Shown: positions 34,680 through 41,546 of the stretch, in pieces
Layout of the letters: each line of letters begins with the position of its first letter
Position numbering within the stretch: the stretch's first letter is position 1
Source of the DNA: Lachnospiraceae bacterium
GTDB lineage: Bacteria; Bacillota; Clostridia; Lachnospirales; Lachnospiraceae
Assembly: GCA_021202075.1 (NCBI GenBank)
Contig: JAJQDT010000004.1
Location: 1 to 51,107, forward strand
Reading direction: 5' to 3'
Length of the DNA stretch: 51,107 nt
The notes under the pieces: generated by a model
What the model saw: the letters and a program-made list of their open reading frames with translations, nothing else
The model's database searches: none
What the model was told of the DNA's origin: nothing
Program-made: the position numbers and the translations under genes

Positions 34680-35468
34680 ATGAAAGGATCAGAAAAGAAA
34701 AAATGGTCTGAGAGAATACCGCAGAGAGCCTGGCTGTTGATCTCGCTGCTGACAGCATTAGGGCTCTGGTACCTGCTGTCTGTTGGGACAAAGACGGCGA
34801 GGAGCTTTCCCTGGCTGCATAAAGTGATTGCGGCAATAGGGACGATGTATGAGCGGGACGTTTTGTTTAAGGATATCAGCAGCAGTATGATTTCTGTTCT
34901 GGCAGGTTTTTCACTTGCGTTTATCTGTGCGCTGCCGACTGCATTTCTGATGGCCTGGTATATCCCTGTTCAGAAAATTCTTGAACCCTGGATACAGTTT
35001 ATCCGCAACATTCCTGCACTGGCATATGTGCCGCTGGTCGTGATTTCTGTCGGCGTTGGCAGACGGGCGCAGATCATCGTCATCTGGCTGGCAGGATTTA
35101 TGACGATGACCATTACGATTTACCAGGGAATTAAAAGTGTCGATGCAACGCTGATTAAAGCAGCGAGAGTCCTGGGGGCAAATGATTTTGACATATTTGC
35201 GAGAGTGGTTGTACCTGCAACAATGCCCTTTATCATCACGGCAATCCGGCTGGGGATTGGCTCGGCGCTCACTACCCTGCTTGCAGCCGAGTCCACCGGG
35301 GCGATGGCCGGAATGGGGATGCGGATCCGATCCCTCTCGAATACATTCGAGACCGCTCCAATGCTGTTATATATTATCATGATAGGTATTATCGGTATGC
35401 TGTTCGCAAAGCTGACAGACCTGTTGGAAAGGAGGCTCACCGGATGGCAGGAGAAGCGGGAAGTGTAA
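34680..35468 (+). CDS. ABC transporter permease (SsuC/TauC type), second system
   Basis: 262-aa permease. It has FIRNIPALAYVPLVVISVGVGRRAQIIVIWLAGFMTMTITIYQGI and the EAA loop LIKAARVLGANDFDIFARVVVPATMPFIITAIRLGIG. The start at 34680 follows AGAGGAAG at a good distance; an earlier start at 34575 would overlap the sulfatase gene and adds a Lys-rich unconserved stretch. It lies 40 bp after the sulfatase, so import and hydrolysis are co-expressed. Confidence 0.9.
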   Translation: MKGSEKKKWSERIPQRAWLLISLLTALGLWYLLSVGTKTARSFPWLHKVIAAIGTMYERDVLFKDISSSMISVLAGFSLAFICALPTAFLMAWYIPVQKILEPWIQFIRNIPALAYVPLVVISVGVGRRAQIIVIWLAGFMTMTITIYQGIKSVDATLIKAARVLGANDFDIFARVVVPATMPFIITAIRLGIGSALTTLLAAESTGAMAGMGMRIRSLSNTFETAPMLLYIIMIGIIGMLFAKLTDLLERRLTGWQEKREV

Positions 35469-36235
35469 AACTTAAGATTCGCGGTGTACGAAAAAATTAT
35501 GAGGGATTAAGCGGTGAAATCACAGCACTCTCGGAGGTAAGCCTGGATATCGCGTACAATGAGTTTGTCTGTGTGGTGGGACCTTCCGGCTGCGGGAAAT
35601 CTACTCTGCTCAATATCATCGCCGGACTTCTTTCACCGAGTGCCGGAAGCGTGGAACTGGATGGAAAGAAAATCGAAGGGACCGGGATTGAGCGCGGCGT
35701 GGTGTTTCAACAATACGCACTGTTTCCCTGGCTGACTGTGCTGAAGAATGTAATGTTCGGCCTGACACTTCAAAAAAAGCCGAAAGAGGAAGCAGAAGAG
35801 ATTGCCATGAAATACATCCGGCAGGTTGGGCTGGAGGATTTTGTAAATGCCTATCCAAAGGAATTGTCCGGTGGGATGAAGCAGCGGGTTGCGATCGCCA
35901 GAGCCTATGCGGCAGATCCGGAGGTACTGCTTCTCGATGAGCCGTTTGGCGCGCTCGATGCACAGACCAGAGTTCAGCTGCAGTCAGAACTGCTAAAAAC
36001 ATGGGAGCGCGAGCGAAAGACATGCTTTTTTATCACCCACGACGTAGAAGAAGCGGTATTTCTGGCCCAGCGGGTCGTCATCATGAGCGCCCGGCCGGGA
36101 AGAATAAAAAAAATCATAGACATAGACATCCCATATCCTCGTACACAGGCAACGAAATCCACGCCGCGCTTCATGGAACTGAAAGCAGAAATCTGGGATC
36201 AGGTATATCAGGAATATCTGGAGGTCCCCAAATAA
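35444..36235 (+). CDS. ABC transporter ATP-binding protein (SsuB/TauB type), second system
   Basis: 263-aa ATPase. It has Walker [22 protein letters not shown]-loop RGVVFQQYALFPWLTVLKNV, signature LSGGMKQRVAIARAYAADP, Walker [12 protein letters not shown] and ITHDVEEAVFLAQRV. It overlaps the permease by 25 bp, with GGAGG upstream of its ATG, so translation is coupled. It has normal family length, unlike the extended ATPase at 22908. Confidence 0.93.
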   Translation: MAGEAGSVKLKIRGVRKNYEGLSGEITALSEVSLDIAYNEFVCVVGPSGCGKSTLLNIIAGLLSPSAGSVELDGKKIEGTGIERGVVFQQYALFPWLTVLKNVMFGLTLQKKPKEEAEEIAMKYIRQVGLEDFVNAYPKELSGGMKQRVAIARAYAADPEVLLLDEPFGALDAQTRVQLQSELLKTWERERKTCFFITHDVEEAVFLAQRVVIMSARPGRIKKIIDIDIPYPRTQATKSTPRFMELKAEIWDQVYQEYLEVPK

Positions 36236-36369
36236 GGAGACGTCATATAGTAAATCACCATGTAGCGGCTTTCGTCGCACCACTACGATGTAAAAGTCCA
36301 ATGTAAGGTATGCAATCAAAAGGTGCACAGCCCCGAAAACGCCGGTTTCGGGTTTGAGCAAATATAAAA

Positions 36370-36397
36370 GCGGGAAGTAAATGAAACGATTTCCCGC
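36370..36397 (+). promoter_or_regulatory. Hairpin with operator-like core before the second binding protein
   Basis: GCGGGAA (36370-36376) pairs with TTCCCGC. The loop contains ATGAAACGATTTC, one base short of the TGARAACGATTTCA motif. It lies in the 195-bp gap between ATPase and binding protein and could be an mRNA processing hairpin or a degenerate operator. Confidence 0.4.
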
Positions 36398-36430
36398 ACA
36401 TTCAACCAATTCAAGAGGAGGAAATTCATT

Positions 36431-37432
36431 ATGAAAATCACAAAAAGACTGACAGCAGTTCTTCTTTCCGGCTCCCTGGCACTTTCCATGCTGGCTGGAA
36501 GCGCAGCCTGCGCCGAAGAGACAGAGACACCGGAAGAGGTCACACTGAACATTGCTTACATGCCGAACTATGCGGCACTCTGGGCAGTGCTGACGGGAAT
36601 TGAAAAAGGTTATTTTGAGGAAGAAGGTCTGACATTGAACCTGTATGAATTTGCGGACGGGCCGACGGAAATCGCCGCGATGGAATCGGGAACGATTGAT
36701 CTGGCCTATATCGGAAATGGCGCGCATAAACTCTGCATCACCGGCTCTGCAGTTATCTTTGCCCTTCAGCAGGTAGATAATTCGGATTCCATCATCGTAA
36801 ATACTTCGCATGGGATTGAGTCGCTGGAGGATCTGGCAGGAAAGAAGATTGGTTATGCATCCGGCACTTCTTCTGAATCGTCCCTTCTCTCTGCCCTGGA
36901 TTACGTGGGACTGACCTGGGATGACATTGAGCCTTATGAAATGGAAGCCACAAATTTTGTAAGTGCGATGGTATCCGAGTCTATAGATGCCGTAACGGCG
37001 TGGTCGCCTTACACCCTTCAGATTCTGAATGAACTGGAGGATGCCCAAAAGATCGAGTTTGACAATGGAACTGTAAGCATTGCGAGCTGGATTGCACTGC
37101 CGGATTATGCGGAAGAAAATGAGGATATTCTGCTGCGCTTTACCAGAGCATTGTACAAGGCGTATGATTACGGTTCGCAGGAAGAAAACTATGAAGAAGT
37201 TGCACAGCTGGTTGCGGATCAATGCGCAACGGACTACGATACTGCGCTCGCTCAGACAGAAGACGCGACCTGGTATAATCAGGAGCTGATTCGCAGCGGC
37301 CTGGAGGATGGAACCATCCGCGACCTCTATCAGAGCCAGCAGGATACATTCATCCGCGATGAGGCAGTAGAGGAAGAAGTGCCCCTGGATGACTATATTC
37401 TGTTTGACATTATGGAAGCCGCCATGGAGTAG
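36431..37432 (+). CDS. ABC transporter substrate-binding protein (SsuA/NrtT type), second system
   Basis: 333-aa secreted receptor. Signal sequence RLTAVLLSGSLALSMLAGSAACAEE: a cysteine is present, but the preceding residues (SAA) do not make a standard lipobox, so type I cleavage after ACA is likely. The mature protein opens VTLNIAYMPNYAALWAVLTGIEKGYFEEEGLTLNLYEFADG, typical of the sulfonate/nitrate/thiamine-precursor family. GAGGAGG precedes the ATG. It is last in the second sulfatase operon, and the ligand is probably the ester that sulfatase cleaves. Confidence 0.88.
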   Translation: MKITKRLTAVLLSGSLALSMLAGSAACAEETETPEEVTLNIAYMPNYAALWAVLTGIEKGYFEEEGLTLNLYEFADGPTEIAAMESGTIDLAYIGNGAHKLCITGSAVIFALQQVDNSDSIIVNTSHGIESLEDLAGKKIGYASGTSSESSLLSALDYVGLTWDDIEPYEMEATNFVSAMVSESIDAVTAWSPYTLQILNELEDAQKIEFDNGTVSIASWIALPDYAEENEDILLRFTRALYKAYDYGSQEENYEEVAQLVADQCATDYDTALAQTEDATWYNQELIRSGLEDGTIRDLYQSQQDTFIRDEAVEEEVPLDDYILFDIMEAAME

Positions 37433-37471
37433 CACGAATGGATAAATGACACCTTGGTGAATAAATCCTGT

Positions 37472-37560
37472 TATCGGAAATACCGATAACAGGATATCTG
37501 AAAAAGAGATAACGGGATATGAAACAGAGGATTGACTGTGCATAAGGAAGCGGTTATAAT
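37472..37560 (+). promoter_or_regulatory. Tandem LysR-type boxes plus promoter for DUF2318/SafE genes
   Basis: Two palindromic 17-bp boxes: TATCGGAAATACCGATA (37472-37488, inside a 13-bp-stem inverted repeat 37465-37495) and TATCTGAAAAAGAGATA (37495-37511). Then come -35 TTGACT (37532-37537), a 17-bp spacer and -10 TATAAT (37555-37560). The first box is 21 bp (two turns) farther from the -35 than in the other three promoters. Confidence 0.7.
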
Positions 37561-37602
37561 TATGCATGGAAATCCTACTGACAAACAAGGAAAACTATGT
37601 GT

Positions 37603-37647
37603 TCGCCCTGCGTCCATCATTGCAATGCGATGATGGACGCAGGGCGA
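37603..37647 (+). ncRNA. 21-bp hairpin in the DUF2318 mRNA leader
   Basis: An 18-bp perfect stem (TCGCCCTGCGTCCATCAT with its complement, 37603-37620 and 37630-37647) extends with three more pairs to a 3-nt loop. It starts about 36 nt after the predicted transcription start and ends 28 nt before the start codon. The GTCCAT...ATGGAC arms and the following GGACATA echo the right-hand hairpin of element E4. Confidence 0.7.
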
Positions 37648-37675
37648 TAATGGACATAAAAAGGAGAATTACAAA

Positions 37676-38287
37676 ATGTCCGGAAAGAAAACAAATAAAA
37701 ATAACAAAATCACAAAAAACACATCCGCAAAGCGGAGCGATGAGAGAACATCCAATGCGAAAAGTACAGAAAATAAGAATGGAAGCAGAATTTTGCCAGT
37801 GATAGCCGGAGTGGTAATCATTGCTGCGGTCGCGGCTGTCGCAGTCACGAGATTCGGCGGAAGCGGGGGCGGCGAAGATCAGTCGGCTTCGCGCTCTTCA
37901 TCATCGGATGCGCAGACGGCAGGAGCAGTCGTTATTGACACGAGCGAGATTGGCGAGACGGCTTCCTATTATGACTATGACGCGGACGGCACCACGGTTG
38001 AGGTACTGGCGGTGACCGCATCGGATGGATCCGTACGCCTGGCGCTGAATACCTGTCAGGTGTGCCAGGGATCGCCATATGCATACTTTGTACAGGAAGG
38101 CGATTCGTTCATCTGTCAGAATTGCAAAAATGTGTTTTCCAGGGATGACATTGGCCTGGAGGCGGGCGGATGCAATCCGGTTCCGGTGACGGAAGACAAC
38201 TATGAGGAATCAGACGGTGTGATTACCATCTCCAGTGATTTTCTGGATGGATATAAAGAATCCTTCACGAACTGGAAGAAAGCCTGA
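37676..38287 (+). CDS. DUF2318 domain membrane-anchored protein
   Basis: 203-aa protein. A basic N-terminus (about 40 residues) is followed by one membrane helix (ILPVIAGVVIIAAVAAVAV, about residues 40-60), a Ser/Gly linker, and an extracytoplasmic DUF2318 domain. That domain has NTCQVCQGSPYAYFVQEGDSFICQNC, two CxxC pairs, then GGCNPVPV. The cysteine pairs suggest metal or cluster binding, and relatives accompany iron or copper transport systems. AAAAGGAG precedes the ATG. It is followed by the HMA-SafE gene, after a minisatellite. Exact role unknown. Confidence 0.83.
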   Translation: MSGKKTNKNNKITKNTSAKRSDERTSNAKSTENKNGSRILPVIAGVVIIAAVAAVAVTRFGGSGGGEDQSASRSSSSDAQTAGAVVIDTSEIGETASYYDYDADGTTVEVLAVTASDGSVRLALNTCQVCQGSPYAYFVQEGDSFICQNCKNVFSRDDIGLEAGGCNPVPVTEDNYEESDGVITISSDFLDGYKESFTNWKKA

Positions 38288-38455
38288 AATAATCTGAGAA
38301 AACCCGAGAAAACCTGAGAAAACCTGGGAAAACCTGAGAAAACCTGAGAAACCTGGGAAACCTGAAAGAACCTGAAAAAGCCTGAGAAAACCTGAAAACC
38401 TGGAAAAGCCGGGAAACCTGAAAGAGCCGGGGAAACACTGGAAAAACCCGGAAAC
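38284..38455 (+). repeat. Degenerate ~10-bp minisatellite between DUF2318 and SafE genes
   Basis: About fifteen imperfect copies of AAACCTGAGA and variants (AAACCTGGGA, GAACCTGAAA, GCCTGAGAAA). No credible gene is encoded on either strand. It occupies the whole gap and precedes a weak RBS (GAGG) for the next gene. Confidence 0.85.
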
Positions 38456-38477
38456 ACATAGAGGATCGATCGTCTGT

Positions 38478-40016
38478 ATGAGTAGAAATGCTGGAAAAAA
38501 AGTTCAGGCAGTTATCATCGTGGAAGGCATGATGTGCGAAGCCTGTGAGCGGCGGGTGGAAAACGCGGTAAAGAGCGTAGAAGGCGTCAGCGACGCGAAG
38601 GCTGACTGTGTGAACAATTGCCTGAAGGTGGAATATGGAAAGCCTGCGACGCCAGATGCGATCAGGAATGCTGTGTGTGCGGCCGGGTATGATGTATCTT
38701 GCAGTGAAGAGCCTGGGGACGATGCATTCGGATATGACATGGTCAGTAATGACACGCCCGGATATGATACAGTCGGCCATGACACACCCTGTTATGACAC
38801 GCCTGGCAAATCGGGAAAGACCGGCCGAGTGAAACAGATCGTCCGTCCGGACGTTCCGCGAAAGCAGGAAGATCAGAAATGGCGGAAGGATCAGAAATCA
38901 CAGGAAAAAGAGCGGAAACAGAAAGTCTTTCGGGAACGGAACCAGGATACGCTGTATATCCTGGTTATTATTCTGGGGCTTTATGTGATTGCGAGCCAGT
39001 GCGGCCTGACGCAGATCTTCCAGAGGTTTCCGACTGTCAGCGAGGAAAAGGTCGGCTATGCCGTTCTTTTTGTGATCGGCCTTTTTACATCCGTTCATTG
39101 CATCGCCATGTGCGGCGGAATCAATCTGACACAGAGCGTGGCCGGAGCGGAAAACGCGCCGGTGCGCAAGAACATGCTGTATAATGCCGGGCGGCTGACC
39201 GGTTATACGATGGTCGGCGGTATCCTCGGACTGATCGGCGAGGCAGCCTCTGTCACGCTTCGTGTCCGAGGCCTGATCGGTGTGCTGGCAGGCATTTTCA
39301 TGGTATTGACCGGCGTCAATATGCTTGGAAGCTTTGGATTTCTGAGAAAGCTGACCTTAAAAATGCCCGGAGCAGTCACGAACGCTGCGGCTTCTTTCGG
39401 CAGACGCGGTTCATTCGCGATCGGTCTCGTGAATGCGTTTATGCCCTGCGGGCCTCTGCAGTCCATGCAGCTGTATGCGATTGCCGCAGGCGGATTTGCT
39501 GCCGGAGCGCTCTCCATGTTCTTCTTCTGCCTGGGAACAATCCCGCTGATGTTGATCATCGGAGTGACAGCAGGTTTTTTAAAAAGAAAATGGAAGAGCC
39601 GGATGCTGCGTGTGAGCGCTGTTCTTGTCCTGATATTCGGGCTTTTCATGCTGCAGAATAATTTTGCCCTGCTGGGGATTTCTCTGCCCGGCCTGTCGGC
39701 TTCCGGCACATCAGATGGCAGCGCAGTGACGGCAATGATTGATACAGAGAACCATGTACAGATCCTGTCAACGACTCTCCATGTGAATGGATTTGACGAT
39801 ATCGTAGTGGAAGCTGGAGTTCCGGTCGTCTGGACGATCACTGCGGACGCATCAAGCCTGAACGGCTGCAACAATGCGCTCGTGATTCCGGAATACAACC
39901 TGCAGATTACTCTGCAGGAAGGAGAAAATGTGATCGAATTTACGCCTGTCGAGACAGGAACATATACTTATACGTGCTGGATGGGGATGCTGAAGAATAC
40001 CATCACGGTCGTGTAA
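38478..40016 (+). CDS. HMA-SafE-cupredoxin membrane protein
   Basis: 512-aa fusion. Residues about 1-75 form a heavy-metal-associated domain with GMMCEACERRV (MxCxxC copper site). Then comes a Lys/Asp-rich linker containing a degenerate YDTPG repeat. From about residue 155 follow several membrane helices with the SafE/DsbD-like signature LFTSVHCIAMCGGI and a second NAFMPCGPLQSMQLYAIAAGG. The last ~90 residues are a cupredoxin-like beta domain (WTITADASSLNGCNNALVIP...YTYTCWMGMLKNTITVV). Databases often call such proteins sulfite exporter TauE/SafE, but the domains argue for copper or thiol-redox handling. It follows DUF2318 downstream of LysR-type boxes. Confidence 0.85.
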   Translation: MSRNAGKKVQAVIIVEGMMCEACERRVENAVKSVEGVSDAKADCVNNCLKVEYGKPATPDAIRNAVCAAGYDVSCSEEPGDDAFGYDMVSNDTPGYDTVGHDTPCYDTPGKSGKTGRVKQIVRPDVPRKQEDQKWRKDQKSQEKERKQKVFRERNQDTLYILVIILGLYVIASQCGLTQIFQRFPTVSEEKVGYAVLFVIGLFTSVHCIAMCGGINLTQSVAGAENAPVRKNMLYNAGRLTGYTMVGGILGLIGEAASVTLRVRGLIGVLAGIFMVLTGVNMLGSFGFLRKLTLKMPGAVTNAAASFGRRGSFAIGLVNAFMPCGPLQSMQLYAIAAGGFAAGALSMFFFCLGTIPLMLIIGVTAGFLKRKWKSRMLRVSAVLVLIFGLFMLQNNFALLGISLPGLSASGTSDGSAVTAMIDTENHVQILSTTLHVNGFDDIVVEAGVPVVWTITADASSLNGCNNALVIPEYNLQITLQEGENVIEFTPVETGTYTYTCWMGMLKNTITVV

Positions 40017-40053
40017 AGGGGTGAATATGTCCTCTTGTTTCAGAGTGTTTTGT

Positions 40054-40120
40054 TATAGAAAAAATGATAACCAGTTATCAGAATCCTGAATTTGACGAAA
40101 ACCGGATCTGGCTGTATGAT
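40054..40120 (+). promoter_or_regulatory. LysR-type box plus promoter of the ATP-grasp/lyase operon
   Basis: TATAG (40054-40058) and TGATA (40065-40069) form the box (spacing 6, one shorter than the others). GATAAC-CA-GTTATC (40066-40079) follows, then -35 TTGACG (40092-40097), a 17-bp spacer and -10 TATGAT (40115-40120). The inverted-repeat-to-promoter distance equals that at 10783 and 25196. Confidence 0.8.
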
Positions 40121-40166
40121 GATCCTTATAAACATATATTGCCTATCAAATAAGTAGACAATTAGA

Positions 40167-40234
40167 GCCGCGCAATGGAGAATCGCTTCGCGATTGGCGC
40201 GGCCTTCGTCCATATCCGCTTCGCGGATACGGAC
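40167..40234 (+). repeat. Two-hairpin structured element E4
   Basis: Hairpin 1: GCCGCGC / GCGCGGC outer stem (40167-40173 with 40197-40203), 7-nt left bulge AATGGAG, single right G, 6-bp inner stem AATCGC / GCGATT, TTC loop. Linker CTTC. Hairpin 2: GTCCATATCCGC / GCGGATACGGAC with TTC loop (40208-40234). It lies in the 5' leader of the ATP-grasp mRNA. A fully covarying copy is at 46996-47062. Confidence 0.85.
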
Positions 40235-40315
40235 ATATAATGCAGAAAGAAAACGATAAGGATCTGTGATGGTATGGAACAGTCACATAATATCAGAAAT
40301 CGGAGGAATGAGTGT

Positions 40316-41506
40316 ATGAATTTTGTATTTATCTCACCGCAGTTTCCGCGCACTTACTGGAATTTTTGCGACCGTCTGAAGAAAAATGGCGTAAATGTGC
40401 TTGGAATCGGAGATACACCCTACGACGCGCTGCCGTTTGAACTGAAAAGTGCGCTGACGGAATATTATCGGCTGGATTCACTGGAGGACTACGATCAGAT
40501 GCTTCGGGCGGTTGGCTTTTTCACATTTAAATATGGAAAGATCGACTGGATTGAATCCAACAATGAATACTGGCTCGAGCAGGATGCGAGGCTGCGGACG
40601 GATTTTCATGTTATAACCGGTGTGCAGGCGGACGAGGTTGGTCGGTTCAAAAGCAAATCAGGGATGAAGGCCTATTATCAGGAGGCCGGGGTGCCGACCG
40701 CACGCTGTCATAAAGTGACGACGATCGAGGCGGCGAGATCTTTCCTTCAGGAGGTTGGCTACCCCGTGATTGTGAAGCCGGATGTCGGCGTAGGTGCTAC
40801 AGACACCTGGCGGTTGGATAATGAGCAGGATCTGCAAAATTTTTTTGCCAGTCTCCCTAAAGCACCCTATGTAATGGAAGAGTTTATCGAGGGCGACATC
40901 TGCTCTTATGACGCAATCACTGACGCGGACTGTGCACCTCTTTTTGAGTCGATGACTGTATGGCCGCCTTCGATCATGGACATCGTGCTGGAACAGCGGG
41001 ATCTTGCCTATTATGTGGCGGCAGAGATGCCGGATTCCCTGCGCAGGCTGGGGAGAGCTACGGTGAAGGCTTTCGGCGCTAAAAGCCGTTTTGTACATAT
41101 GGAATTTTTCCGGCTGACGAAGGCACGTAAGGGACTGGGTGAGATTGGCGATTTTGTTGGGCTTGAGGTGAATATGCGTCCTGCGGGCGGCTATACGCCG
41201 GATATGATGAATTTTGCGCACAGTACGGACGTATATCAGATCTGGGCAGATATGGTGTCCGCAAATCAGCGGCTGCTTCCGGAGCGCGGAGAAGATCACT
41301 TTTGTGTCTACGCAAGCCGGCGGGATTGCTTTTCCTATCAGCACAGCCACCAGGAGATTCTGGATCGATACGGCAAACGGATTGTGATGTGCGAGCGGAT
41401 GCCCGAAATGAATGTTGCTCAGATGGGCAACCAGATGTACACGGCTCATGCGGCCACGCTGGAGGAGACGGAGGAATTCATACGTTTCGTGACGGAAAGG
41501 GTTTGA
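40316..41506 (+). CDS. ATP-grasp domain carboxylate-amine ligase-like protein
   Basis: 396-aa ATP-grasp enzyme, expected to activate a carboxylate as acyl phosphate and couple it to an amine or thiol. The N-terminal domain is MNFVFISPQFPRTYWNFCDRLKKNGVNVLGIGD. The ATP-grasp core shows YPVIVKPDVGVGATDTW (ATP lysine), MEEFIEGDICSYDAI and GLEVNMRPAGGY (metal Glu and Asn). The start at 40316 has GGAGG at 8-9 nt. The partner gene 40 bp downstream is a methionine-gamma-lyase-like enzyme under the same LysR-type promoter, so substrates may be sulfur amino acids. Specific reaction unknown. Confidence 0.85.
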   Translation: MNFVFISPQFPRTYWNFCDRLKKNGVNVLGIGDTPYDALPFELKSALTEYYRLDSLEDYDQMLRAVGFFTFKYGKIDWIESNNEYWLEQDARLRTDFHVITGVQADEVGRFKSKSGMKAYYQEAGVPTARCHKVTTIEAARSFLQEVGYPVIVKPDVGVGATDTWRLDNEQDLQNFFASLPKAPYVMEEFIEGDICSYDAITDADCAPLFESMTVWPPSIMDIVLEQRDLAYYVAAEMPDSLRRLGRATVKAFGAKSRFVHMEFFRLTKARKGLGEIGDFVGLEVNMRPAGGYTPDMMNFAHSTDVYQIWADMVSANQRLLPERGEDHFCVYASRRDCFSYQHSHQEILDRYGKRIVMCERMPEMNVAQMGNQMYTAHAATLEETEEFIRFVTERV

Positions 41507-41546
41507 ATGCGGATATTCGGGATTTAAAACAGCAGGAGGTTCCAAA

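Noticed and set aside
36382..36394. Fifth copy of the TGARAACGATTTCA operator
   Set aside because: One base is missing from the left half and it sits in a hairpin loop without a clear promoter; listed only as a weak site.
35993..37588. 531-codon minus-strand frame opposite an ATPase and a binding protein
   Set aside because: Spans two convincing plus-strand genes, has no family motifs and no RBS; a shadow frame.
38284..38455. Possible CRISPR or structured RNA in the 10-bp repeats
   Set aside because: Units are adjacent without spacers and do not fold into a stable stem; simple minisatellite.
38478..40016. Calling this a sulfite exporter because of the sulfur island
   Set aside because: The LFTSVHCIAMCGGI signature, HMA domain and cupredoxin tail fit metal or redox handling better than sulfite export.
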